A stretch of DNA of 64,000 nt from Moringa oleifera (taxonomy: Eukaryota > Streptophyta > Magnoliopsida > Brassicales > Moringaceae), in the NCBI GenBank assembly GCA_021397835.1, contig JAJFZO010000469.1, forward strand, positions 1,054,001 through 1,118,000, read 5' to 3'. Below the pieces are notes generated by a model. That model saw only the letters and a list, made by a program, of their open reading frames with translations, did not search any database and was not told the origin of the DNA. The position numbers and the translations under genes were made by a program. Positions 12,046 to 22,061 of this stretch are shown in pieces. The stretch's first letter is position 1; every line of letters starts with the position of its first letter.

Positions 12046-12449
12046 ATTTATATAGTTGAATTTTTAGAGTTATGCATGATAATGTGTATTTAAACTTATG
12101 TATTGTACATATGGAGTTTGATTATGACATCAACCCCTTTTTTTTCATCTTTTATTACTTTTTGGATTTGATTATGTTAAAGTGTTTTCAAATATGAAAA
12201 AAGTAATGATGGTTTGATTGAGAATGATATTGAAATGCATTGAAAGAAAAAGTTGTTTCATTGAAGTGTTGCTATTAAATTATGTTAGTGTGTACAAGAT
12301 AAATATATGTGGTTCATGTGGAAGAGATGAACAAGACGAATATATGTGGTTCATGTGGAAGAAATGAAGAAATTTATATATGCATGTTTTAGATAATTTG
12401 TTTGTAAAAATTTTGTATATATTAAATTATTAAAAAAATTCTTTTAGTG

Positions 12450-12690
12450 GACAGTTCATTAAAAACAGACATTAATTATCATTAAAACTCTCATCCTTTA
12501 ATGACAATGCTTTTAAACTGTCATTAAAGGGATGGTCTTTAACAATAGTTTTAAAAAAACTGTCATTAAAAATGGAAGCCTTTAACAACAGTTTTCACTA
12601 ACTATCATTAAAATGCCTCCTCTTAAATGACATCAACAAAGATGACAGTTTTAGAACTACCATTAAAAGATCTTTTTAACTATCATTAAA
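12450..12690. repeat. Subterminal repeats of E1, right end
   Basis: Repeats of TTTAATGACA and AACTGTCATTAAA in both orientations, pairing with the left-end array at 9400-9712. Confidence 0.8.
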
Positions 12691-13042
12691 TCTCTTATTT
12701 GTAGTAGTGTATATATATTAATATATCCATATACCCATTGAAAATTAATATATCCATATAAATCTTAACATAACTATGTATACCATACACATTGAACATT
12801 CAAAAACCTAAAAAAAATCAAACATTAAAGTTCCCATACATTAAGTTACCCACACAAGGATTAACATATTCATATACAAATCAAAGGTTACAATACCAAA
12901 TATCCCATAGATTAAACTTTCCATAAATAATATATATGTACATCTCTCTTCACTCACATCTCTCCTCACTTTAATAAAACATTTGAAATCTTAAAAAATA
13001 AGAGGAAGATTCACATATTTATCATGCAAGGAGAAAGAAATT

Positions 13043-13249
13043 TTAAAAAATAAGGGAGGATATACCCGAATAGGTGGCTGATGAATGGATTGATTGAGGA
13101 AGACAAATCAAAGACTGTTTGACTTCATTAAAAGTTGATCGGAGAAGAGAACTAGCTGATGATGAAGAAGCACACTGACAAGAGGTCAATGGTGATGAAG
13201 AAGCACACCAGCCGGAGGATGACGGTGTGACAGGATGAAGAAAAAACAA
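13043..13249 (-). CDS. Possible first exon of E2, function unknown
   Basis: A 68-codon minus-strand frame rich in serine (MFFLHPVTPSSSGWCASSS...). It lies 50-60 bp downstream of a TATATAAAG box (near 13305) on the same strand and ends near a possible splice donor. The inverted copy at 38640-38830 keeps similar sequence but not clearly the same frame. It could be the 5' exon of an element gene or a captured host fragment. No domain recognised, and it may be non-coding. Confidence 0.25.
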   Translation of the reverse strand: MFFLHPVTPSSSGWCASSSPLTSCQCASSSSASSLLRSTFNEVKQSLICLPQSIHSSATYSGISSLIF

Positions 13250-13339
13250 TTGCCATAAAAAATAGTTCTCAAAACCCAGATTTGGATATCGGGATCTTTA
13301 TATATGAAACCTTTTTCATTGGTTCATTCTTGAACCGAC

Positions 13340-14500
13340 AAAAAAGAGAGGTTACCACATTGTTCAAAACAAAACCGACTTGAAATTGTATGAGACGTCG
13401 GTTTTATTGTGAGCCAACATCGACAAACAAATTTCACGTAAGTTCTTAAAACCGATGTGAATTTCCTTCAATCTAATGTTGGTTCATAATAGAACCAATG
13501 TTAAAAAGTATCATTTCACGTCGATTTGTCTTTTAATCGTTTGTTTGATTATGAACCGACGTTAACATTAATGCAAATACACTATCTCGTCAATGTTTGG
13601 TGGCCTCTGCTTTTATATTTGATCAATTCTTGAACTATATTTATGGGTGTTAATGGTGCTTAGGTTCATCATTCATGGTAGATTGAAAGCTAATAACTAA
13701 TGTATGAAATTGGCATGGTAGGTAATTCAAGAGCATTTTCCTGTTCATTCTCTTAATGTTCTCTAAGTTTCTAGTGTTCATGAATCCCATTACCAAACTT
13801 CTGGTGGCTGCATAATTTTGCAGAGCAAAATTTTGATATTGTTGCTTGTTCTTTCTCTTTTTTTAAAATCATTAAATTATGTATAAAATATGGCAATAAT
13901 TTAGTATCATAAATTAGAAATTAAAAAGAGTACCTTTTTCAAATCTAATCACATTATCTTATCAAAGACTTGAAGTGGTTTACGGTGCATAAGACATCAC
14001 GTTGATTCTCTTACGAACCAACATGAAATACATGCAATTCACGTGCACATGAATTGCATTCATGTTAACATCGGTTCATACATGAACCGACATGAAAGAT
14101 ATGTAATTCACATGCATGTAAAAGACATGCAATTCACATGCATGTTAACATCGGTTCCTACATGAACCGCCGTGAAAGACATGCAATTCACATGCACGTG
14201 AAAGATGAGTGAACCGAGGTCAACAACTTGAATTGAATTGATTTCAACATTAGTTTACTTATGAACTGACGTTAAAAACTTCAATTTCACGTGAGTTTTA
14301 AGACTCAACATGAAATGCATGTGTTTTAGCATCAATTTTTATAAAAATCGGCATCAAAAATTTCAAATTAACTCTTTTAAAGTTGATTTTGTTATAAAAC
14401 CATCATCTAATCATTTCGGTTCACAATTAATCCATTTTTAATGACCATTTTTGGTTTAAACTGTCATTTATTAAGTATCATTAAAAATCGATTTTGTTGT
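13340..14500. repeat. Subterminal repeats of E2, right end
   Basis: Many copies, in both orientations, of a motif around AACCGACGTTAA / TTAACATCGGTTCA, with interspersed CATGCAATTCACATG palindromic pieces (14020-14200). The array runs up to the TTTTGTTGTAGTG terminus at 14504. Its inverted copy is at 37495-38560. Confidence 0.75.
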
Positions 14501-14504
14501 AGTG

Positions 14505-15600
14505 TTTCAAATAAAAAAAATTTGCATCCAATTTTCGCTAATTGGTTGGTTATTATATATAATTATCTCTACTAAGGATACTTTCATCTAAAAATACTAA
14601 AAAAAAAAACCTTAAACAGTCATATGGATAAGTGTTGATGCTTTTAAATCCTTATTAAAATCTTAAAAAATAGAAAGTACTAAATACATAGCCTACGCGT
14701 AAGTTGCATCATACAAAGTCATATCTGAATAATATTATACAATAGAAACGTGCATGAAAAGATCTCTCGGCTTTCCTTTTTTTTATTTTTTTTGGAGGAA
14801 ATTGCCCTTTTCACAAAAATGTAGCTGATGGAAATTGGATCTTCCTGACAGTACCCATTCTTTGACTTATTAGTGAAATGCAAATTTAACCAACTATCTT
14901 TGGCATATATACTCCAAGGCCAAATTAAATAGACTGTCAAATCTCTTGCATGCCCTAATTAGTAGTTTTCCTATACCAACAACCATTTCACATCACAATA
15001 TTATATGCAGCGCAAAGTCTTATAATAAGTTTGAAAATATCTTTTTTATTTCAAAATTATTTATTATAAAATTATTCAATTAAAATCTCTATGATTTTGA
15101 TAAAAATAATGAACTTATTGTTGTTTGTTTATAATTTGATGATCTCTCTCTATTGTGGCCTTAGATTATCTCAACGTTAAGAAAAGTCATACTCCAAATA
15201 AGTGATTTGATAATCAATTCAAAAAATAACATAAAATCAACTTGGAGGAAAAAAATAAATTTTGAACAATATTACTTCGACTAATTTTTGTAGTACTTTT
15301 AATATTTTGTGTTACTATAATGTTGAATTAATCATAATTATTGTTTCATGTTATTTGATTATCAGGAATTTTCAGAATATATAATTTGTCGAATATTTTA
15401 AGAGCACTCAAGAAATAGCATTAGTAATAATTCAGATTACTGATGATATGATTTTGATTTAACTAAATAATATTTTAAGACTTTATATTTAAGTTTCTAC
15501 TATCGGAAGATAGATTAATGAACTTTTAAAAAATATAAGCTAACAGTCCATATTAATGTAATAATTATAACATATAACCCACAATTATCATTCAACATCA
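14505..15600. repeat. MLP upstream spacer, copy 1
   Basis: No gene. Starts with the TTT target duplication, then a block (ATATAATTATCTCTACTAAGGATA, 14555 on) shared with 48355-49450 and 58380-58790 and inverted at 36420-37490. A minus-strand frame at 14719-14940 recurs in the copy at 58552-58755 but I cannot assign it and treat it as non-coding. Confidence 0.7.
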
Positions 15601-15618
15601 CAGACACGATCGTATAGA

Positions 15619-15682
15619 AGCGCTCATGATGAACACTGGCCTACATGAATTGATGGAGCGTTGAGCCATCAACTATAAAAGG
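15619..15682 (+). promoter_or_regulatory. MLP B core promoter: imperfect palindrome plus TATA box
   Basis: A 19-bp imperfect palindrome AGCGCTCATGATGAACACT (15619-15637) is followed 36 bp later by CTATAAAAGG (15673-15682), which lies about 90 bp before the start codon. Both are conserved in the other MLP copies; the palindrome is perfect in MLP C. The TATA assignment is firm, the regulatory role of the palindrome is inferred. Confidence 0.65.
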
Positions 15683-15769
15683 ATCATATGGCTGAAGTAT
15701 CACCTCACTGCACTTCCTTAGTGTTTTCTTCTGTTAGAAAATATATATAATATCCTCAAGAGAAGTAAA

Positions 15770-16344
15770 ATGTCTGTGCGTGGTAAGCTAGTGACTGAAG
15801 TGGAGATCAAGTCTCTGGCTGAGAAGTTCCACGAACTAATGAGCGGCAGGCCATATCACCTAACTCACATCTCGAGTGACAAGATAAAAGGATGTGAGTT
15901 ACATGCAGGAGACTGGGGGAAAGACTGGCAGTTCATCTTCTGGACTTACGTCCATGGTAAGCCCAAATTAATTAATTGTACTTCATCACGTATTTTTGTT
16001 AATGAACAAATGGTTGTAGATTTACTTTATAATCACATCGTAAACTCATGTGCTTGATTTGCATTACAACGTCAGATAGGAAAACTCGGGTTGCAAAGGC
16101 ATTAATTGAAGCTGTAGATCCTGAAAAAAATCTAATTACTTTCAAGTGGATTGAAGGAGATATCATGAAGGAGTTCAAGACCATCAAAATTACTTTTCAT
16201 GCAACCCCAAAGAATGTGGGTAGCTTGGTGCATGTGACTGTGGAATATGAGAAGCTTCACAAGAAAATTGCACATCCTGAAACACTGGTTGAACTCTTTG
16301 CCCAAATTGTCGAAGATATGGGAGCTCACCTTTCCGAAGCATAG
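15770..16344 (+). CDS. MLP-like protein B (Bet v 1 superfamily), 151 aa
   Basis: Major-latex-protein family member. These are small cytosolic or nuclear proteins with a Bet v 1 fold and a hydrophobic ligand cavity, linked to stress and defence responses. Exon 1 is 15770-15956 (187 bp, phase 1), a 119-bp GT-AG intron follows, and exon 2 is 16076-16344 with stop TAG. The spliced product is 151 aa, the usual MLP length. It begins MSVRGKLVTEVEIKSLAEKF and has HISSDKIKGCELHAGDWG in the N-terminal half. WIEGDIMKEFK stands at the position of the Bet v 1 glycine-rich loop, which is typical of MLPs. The C-terminal helix ends EDMGAHLSEA. The start sits about 90 bp after a TATA box and matches copies C and D. 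No break seen. Closest to D and F, which share the short intron. Confidence 0.92.
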
Positions 16345-16400
16345 GATGCTATTATGATAATATATATTGAGTGCTTCTACTATGCAATAATGTACTTCAG

Positions 16401-16406
16401 AATAAA
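16401..16406 (+). terminator. MLP B polyadenylation signal
   Basis: AATAAA within AATAAAAGCTTGGG, 57 bp after the stop; the same block follows every MLP copy in the locus. Confidence 0.7.
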
Positions 16407-16419
16407 AGCTTGGGTGTTT

Positions 16420-17690
16420 TTACTAGTGGTGAATGCTTTAATGGAAGTATGCTTTATGCATCTATTTTCCTATATGTGTACGGCTTCACCCAAACTTTCC
16501 TTGTGAATGTTAGCTCTCTTCCTTCATTGTTATATATATGCATGCTATTAAGTTTCGATAATGTCTCGTCTCCCTTCTGTGTGATATGTATTCTTATTTA
16601 TTCTTCTCATCTTCATGGTGTTATTGTAAACTAAGAGTGAAATTTATGGGATCTTGGAAGGGGGGCTCAAATGCTTTTTCTAACTTGTTACAATAAAAGA
16701 AAGAAACAGAGAAAGGAAAGATATATGAAGTGAAGTGACAAAATGACAGAAGAGAAGAAGCAGCGAAAGGAAAGAGAGAAGATGAAAAAAAAAAAAAAAA
16801 AGAAAGAGAGGATAAGGAACTTCAATATTATTTGTGTAATTTTTTTAAACATATTTTAAATTTTATTTTACATTTTAAAATTTTTTATTCATATTAACTC
16901 TTTAAAATTAATTTTAATTTGTTGATGGATTAGAATTTGTTTAATGTTTTTTTTAAAAAAAAGATTTGGGTTTATTTGGAAAGAGATATTATTTAATTTG
17001 GGGGTTTTCATTTTTTATTATGTTTAAAATTTTCAATTCATGTAAAGGACTCTAATTTTTGCATAATTCACCTATTAATCAAATATTAAAGATAAGGTTA
17101 ACAACATGAAAACTCATTTTAATTCAAATATTATAAAATAGATATATATCTCTATAGCATAAAACGTATTAAAATTAAAAATCATGAGTTATTAATAACA
17201 CTAATTAGACCTGAAAATGCAATTTTCAAATTCAAACACATTAGCACATATCTTGGTTACTTGGTTAAGCTAAGAAATGATCACTGTTGTACGCATTTGC
17301 TTTGATGATCTTCTAACTCATTTAGTTGAAAGCACCGAGCTTATAATTTCACTGAAAGTGACGACTTGCAATTTTGATGAAACTGTCAACCTTCCATAGT
17401 TCTCAACAAGCATTATAGACATCAAATTTTGTTTGGAAAAGCTTCATTTTGTGCTGTTAAATGTTCATGATCTGATATGTGGTGAAATCGTAGAGCAATG
17501 TAACTCATAAAAATCTCATCAACTTTATTTACGTTGAGGAGATGAGGAAAGGTGATGGGTAGAGATAGTATAAATGAATGATAACAATACCATTTTGGTC
17601 ATTTCTTCTCTCTTCTCTTTAATTCCATCGTTTTATCTCCTAAAACCTCTCAAGAGAAGCAGATTGATAAGGAAATAGATACAAACCAAA
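16420..17690. repeat. MLP B downstream spacer
   Basis: No gene. It contains a purine-rich stretch (16690-16815, GAAAGAAACAGAGAAAGG and poly-A) and is repeated inverted at 34310-35620 and in shortened form at 50205-51165. Confidence 0.7.
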
Positions 17691-18945
17691 TAATTTTTAC
17701 CCTAAGTGCTTTATGATTTTTTGTTCATCCTTTTTGACAATTTTACAAGCAAAAAAAGATTTATTTATTTTTGGAATGTACTTTAGAGGATATGAAGATT
17801 TTCTTCCTGAGATCTTCTCATTATTTCAAAAAAAAATAAATAATTTGTATATCAAAAAATATGAAAATCTCTCTTTAAATTTTTTATACTCTTAAAAAAC
17901 ATAAAATATATTATTAAAATAATTTTTATGTGAAAATATAAAAATCTCTCAAGATCTTTTCACACTCTTAAAAACTTAAAAATACGTATATTTTATTTTT
18001 TAAAAGTAATTTTATATTAAAAAGTCTAAAAATCTCTCTCTTGAGATTTTTGTATACTTCTCAAAATTTTAAAATATTTTTTTAACTTTTAAAAATAATT
18101 TCATATTAAAAATTATGAAAACATCTCTCGTAGTTTTTTAATATTTTTCAAAACTTGAATCATATATTTTTTTAATTTTTAAATCAATTTTTATACTTAA
18201 AAATATAAAAATCTCTTTCTTGAGATCTTTTCATATTTTCAAAACTTAAAACATGTATTTTTTTAAAAAAATTAATTTCTATGTTAAAAATTATAAAATC
18301 TCTTTCTTGAAAATTTTTAGTACTTATCCAAAACTTGAATTATATATTTTTATTTTTTAAAAATAAATTTTTATGATTAAATATATGAAAATCTCACTCT
18401 TGAGATTTTTCACTCTTAAAAACATGAAACATCTTTTTTTTTATTTAAAAATAATTTTTATGTTAAAAAGTAGAAAGATATTTTTTCATGCTCTCAAGAC
18501 CTTAAAATATTTTTATATTTTTAAAATTTTTAAGAAATCAAATTAAAACAATATTAAAGTAATTTGCCATCCTTAAAAAGATATTGAAATTGAATAAATG
18601 AATAATCAAAAAGAAAAATATCAATTTGCCTTTACCTAAAATTTCACTTTGATACTTGAGAAATTAAATTTAAACATAAAGTTTTATTAAATTTCTTTAT
18701 TATTATTAATATTATTATTGCTGCTACTGTTGTTATTGTTATTATTATTTAAACCAACCCATATATACCAAAGTCATTAATTCCTCTTCCTCTCCGATTT
18801 TCCTTTTTTAATTTTTCTCCTTCCCCACAAAAACAAATTGGCTCACCTCATGTTATCCTTCTTTCCTATAACTACTATTCTTTATCTTCTTTTCTTCTTT
18901 CTCTCCCTTTTCTTTTTTCCAATCCTTTTCGCTACCATAGTCATT
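17690..18945. repeat. AT-rich LTR-like dispersed repeat, copy 2 (shortened)
   Basis: The degenerate TATAAAAATCTCTCTCTTGAG array occupies 17820-18520, followed by the CAATTTGCCTTTACCTAAAATTTC block, a TTATTATTATTAATATTATT microsatellite (about 18700-18752) and a CT-rich tract (18785-18925). The opening LTR-like 500 bp and the final 400 bp of copy 1 are absent. Confidence 0.6.
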
Positions 18946-19461
18946 GAGAAAATCCTTGCTTCAATTAGATTAGAGCTTTGAACGAGAAAGAAAATAAAAG
19001 GAATCGATATATCAGATTGGGAATGCATTGACAATACCACCATTATGTGCAAGCACAACTAAACACAGAGGCTTATGTTTCAGTCTATCTATACATTTGA
19101 CAGAGTATTTGCATGCCACTGTCCCACAAAGCAGGTGTATAAGGAGGGAGCCAAGGAAGTTGTTGTTAATTTCTGCCCTCAGTGGCGTTAACGCAAGCAT
19201 GTTTGCTTGCGGGCACAGGAGCTGTGGAAAAAAGACACTATGAGTGGAATTACCAAATATGCAATGGCAGATATATTTGACCATATGGAGAAGCATATGT
19301 GTAGAGAAATTTATTCTGAAATTCTGTGCCTTGTGATTTATAACAAAGTTGTCAGAGATCTCCTTAGCTCGGATAGTACACCACTAAGACTCCTAGATGA
19401 TCCAAAGAGAGGAACGGTTGCTGAGAGACTTACTGAGGAGGCTTTATTTAATAGACCTTAG
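18945..19461 (+). pseudogene. Kinesin-7 motor-domain fragment, copy 2 (best preserved)
   Basis: Motor domain piece of a NACK/CENP-E-like kinesin-7. In successive frames one reads EKILASIRLEL, ISDWECIDNTTIMC, YTFDRVFACHCPTKQVYKEG, then after a frameshift SGVNASMFACGHRSCGKK, where the kinesin P-loop GQTxSGKT is degraded. A further shift gives TMSGITKYAMADIFDHMEKH, and the final piece runs to SSDSTPLRLLDDPKRGTVAE and stops at 19459-19461. At least two frameshifts, a lost P-loop and no introns or downstream motor make this non-functional. It lies upstream of MLP C in the repeated unit. Related copies: 4430-4700, 32530-33010 (-) and 56110-56290. Confidence 0.82.
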
Positions 19462-19469
19462 CTTGCATA

Positions 19470-21160
19470 GTGCTTCCACCATTGAATTTTATTGATCTTG
19501 GGGGGAGTTTAGCGTGCTTTTTAAACATTATTGGCTAGTGCATGATGAAAGAAGGTTGCCATGAATGTAAATTTTAGTTTTAGTAACCCTTGTAACTTTA
19601 AATTGCATAAAATTGCTGCATAATGACTGAAAAATGAAAAGAAGTTGCTGGAAAATGAAATGTTCAGGCAAACACTTCAAAATCCTTGCAAGATTGTCAT
19701 TAAACTTCAAATGTTGTGGAAATAATCTTTCAATTTCTACTTTAGTTTTAATAAATAGAAGGTATTGAATGCATATTCCAAGTGTTAGTTGCATTGTATA
19801 AATATTGGTATCTTAATGAAGTTATATGATAGGCGTAGCAAAGGAACTCTTCATTTTTTCTTTTTCTCTTGGGTTAAAATTTCTGGAGAAACTGCCCTTC
19901 TCAAAAATTGTAGGAAAATTGAATCTTCCTTGCAGTACCCAATCTCTGACTTACTAGTGAAGGGACAAATTGAACAAACTGTCTTTGCCACATATACTCT
20001 ATTGTCAAGTTGATTATCATGAGCTCCCTATCCTGTCATACATCTAATAAACCATCAGATCACAGTAACATGTCTTAAATTAGTGGTTTCCCTACGTGGA
20101 CAAACATTTCACATCACAACACTATTATTAGTTTGACCTTTTCTTTTCTTTTTTTTTTTTCGTTCTGATTAATGTGGACATGAAGAAACCACCTCAAGCC
20201 CTGGAGGATTAGTTCGATCATTACTTGCATGTTTGCCGGGGTTGGTTAATTACTTGTATTATACTGAGTTTAAAATATATATTTTTTTGGTTCTAAGGAT
20301 TGTTTAGGATAAAGTTATTTAAATTAAAATCGCAATGGTTTTGATAAAAAAAAAATCATCTTATATTGTACTTGTTTACAATTTAGTGATCCTACATCAC
20401 TATAATCTTCAATTATCTCCATCATCAAAATCATCCTCCAAATGAATGATTTAATCATCTAAAAAAGAAAAACAGTAATCTGAAATGAGCTCAGTACTGT
20501 TAAAAAATAAATTATGAATAATAAGTACCTTCTGGCATTGTTTCTATTACTTTCAATATTTTACCTTATTATAATTTTAAAGTAATTGTAATTCATGTTT
20601 TAGATATTTGACTAATGTATCAAATATGTTAGATTAAGGTATTGAATCATAAAATATAATTTACAAAATGTTTTGAAATCACTCAAATAATAACATTACT
20701 AATAATCCAAGATTACCAATAATTTATCTCATTTTGACAATTAAAGTTATTTTTAGTTTTTATATTTATGTTTTTATTATTTAAAGATATATCAATTAAC
20801 TGTAAGAAAAGATAATTAACAGTCTATATCAATGTAATGATTATAACATATGGTTCATAAATCACAACATTAATTGTGAAAATAGATTTAAATTACTTGT
20901 CATTTTACATGATACATATAATGGTAATTTAGAAAAATTCATATTTATTTAATTGGTATCTTATTCCATGACTAATTATTTTAATCGACTGTCATGTTAA
21001 TTTATTTAGGGTTTATCAATAAAATTTCAAATTATAGAAAATTTTCTAAATGCAAAACCAAAAAAAATGAATTAAAATTAATTTCAGGTAATATGGTGTA
21101 CTTTTTCTCTAATGGAAAACCAACCCGTGACAATTCTCATTCAAGATTAAATTCTCCAGA
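19470..21160. repeat. Duplicated spacer upstream of MLP C
   Basis: No gene. Homologous to 4701-6480 and 56290-58020, and inverted in two parts: 19470-20063 matches 31916-32500, and 20095-21160 matches 27400-28960. Around 20765 it represents the empty target site of the small CACTA derivative at 27827-28296. Confidence 0.75.
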
Positions 21161-21225
21161 AGCGCTCATAATGAGCGCTGGCCTACAAGTGTTAATGAAG
21201 CAATGAGCCATCCATCTATAAAAGG
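21161..21225 (+). promoter_or_regulatory. MLP C core promoter: perfect 19-bp palindrome plus TATA box
   Basis: AGCGCTCATAATGAGCGCT at 21161-21179 is a perfect inverted repeat (9 bp, 1 bp centre, 9 bp). CTATAAAAGG follows at 21216-21225, about 85 bp before the start codon. The spacing between palindrome and TATA box (36-37 bp) is kept in MLP B and F. A dimeric transcription factor site is a reasonable guess, not shown. Confidence 0.65.
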
Positions 21226-21309
21226 ATGATGGCTGAAGTATGGCCTCGTAACAGTTCCTTCCTCTTCTCATTTGTTAAAAACATATAGAATTTCCTTAAG
21301 GGAGGTAAA

Positions 21310-21998
21310 ATGTCTGAGCGCGGTAAGCTAGAGACTGACGTAGAGATCAAGGCTCCTGCTGAGAAGTTCCATGAACTAATCACCAGCAGGCCACACCACC
21401 TAATCCACATCTCAAGTGATAAGATAAAAGGATGTGAGTTACATGCAGGAGATTGGGGCAAAGTCGGCAGCCACATCTTCTGGACTTACGTCCATGGTAA
21501 GCCCAAATCTGCTAATTCTACTCAGTCATGTATGTTTATAATGCACAACTGGTTACTAGTTGCTGCTCTATGTGCTTCCTTTATCAATTAAATCTCTTCA
21601 TTGAAATTATTTCATTCGAGTTCTATATGTAACAAGGGCCAAAACATGAAATCTCTTTTTGTTTCCATATAATATTGATGGGGACTATAAGGATTAAATT
21701 CACATGATTGTTTTGCATTAAAACTTCAGCTGGGAAGCCTGAGGCTGCAAAGGAGCTAATTGAAGCAGTAGATCCTGACAAAAATCTCATTACCGTCAAG
21801 GTGATTGAAGGAGATGTCCTAAAGGAGTTCAAGGCTTTCAAATTGACTTTACATGCAACCCCAAAGAACCAGGGTAGCCTGGTGCATGTGATTGTTGAGT
21901 ATGAAAAACTACACAAAAAAATTGGACATCCTGAAACATTGGTTGAACTCATGGCGCAAATCGTGGAAGATATGGGAGCTCACCTTGCCCAAGCATAG
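21310..21998 (+). CDS. MLP-like protein C (Bet v 1 superfamily), 151 aa
   Basis: Second intact MLP gene. Exon 1 is 21310-21496 (187 bp), intron 21497-21729 (233 bp, GT-AG), exon 2 21730-21998 with stop TAG. The product is 151 aa: MSERGKLETDVEIKAPAEKF at the start, HISSDKIKGCELHAGDWGK, AGKPEAAKELIEAVDPDKN across the splice junction, VIEGDVLKEFKAFK at the loop position, and C-terminal helix EDMGAHLAQA. Its intron is twice as long as in B, D and F and matches the intron remnant of pseudogene E, so C and E form one subgroup and the remnants A and G join them by their 3' ends. Promoter with TATA box and perfect palindrome intact. Likely expressed; ligand unknown. Confidence 0.93.
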
Positions 21999-22055
21999 AC
22001 CGCTATTTATTATAATATATATTATGTGCTTCTACCATGCAATAATGTACTCCAC

Positions 22056-22061
22056 AATAAA
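22056..22061 (+). terminator. MLP C polyadenylation signal
   Basis: AATAAA in the conserved AATAAAAGCTTGGGTG block, 58 bp after the stop. Confidence 0.7.

Larger units (their letters stand above)
9268..12709 (+). mobile_element. CACTA element E1, nested in E2
   Basis: Starts CACTACTATAAAA at 9268 and ends TTTGTAGTAGTG at 12709, 3442 bp, flanked on both sides by TAT (9265-9267 and 12710-12712). Subterminal repeats (CTTTAACGACAGTT / AACTGTCATTAAAG) fill 9290-9710 and 12450-12690. The interior holds an AT-rich tract and a broken Ulp1-type protease gene; no TNP2 was seen. A minus-strand open frame at 9674-9895 (73 codons) has no recognisable domain. An inverted, truncated copy is at 39130-40920, and a 470-bp deletion derivative with matching ends is at 27827-28296. 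The flanking DNA is TA-rich, so the 3-bp TSD alone is weak, but ends and subterminal arrays agree. Confidence 0.85.
6938..14504 (-). mobile_element. CACTA element E2 (minus orientation), interrupted by nested element E1
   Basis: Left end CATAACAATAAAACATG (a decayed CACTACAA terminus) at 6938; right end TTTTGTTGTAGTG at 14504. Both sides carry TTT (6935-6937 and 14505-14507), a 3-bp target duplication. Without the nested element (9268-12709) it is about 4.1 kb. Read on the minus strand it has subterminal repeats, a TATATAAAG promoter-like box near 13305, a possible first exon (13249-13043), a TNP2 N-terminal fragment (7892-7737) and left-end subterminal repeats. The related block at 48290-48360 looks like the empty target site. 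Non-autonomous: no intact transposase. That both ends belong to one element is inferred from TSD, orientation and empty site; their subterminal motifs differ. Confidence 0.68.

Noticed and set aside
19528..19794. 88-codon minus-strand frame MQLTLGICIQ..., also found at 5036-5227 and 32153-32344
   Set aside because: Present in several copies only because the DNA is duplicated; length and frame vary and no domain is recognisable.
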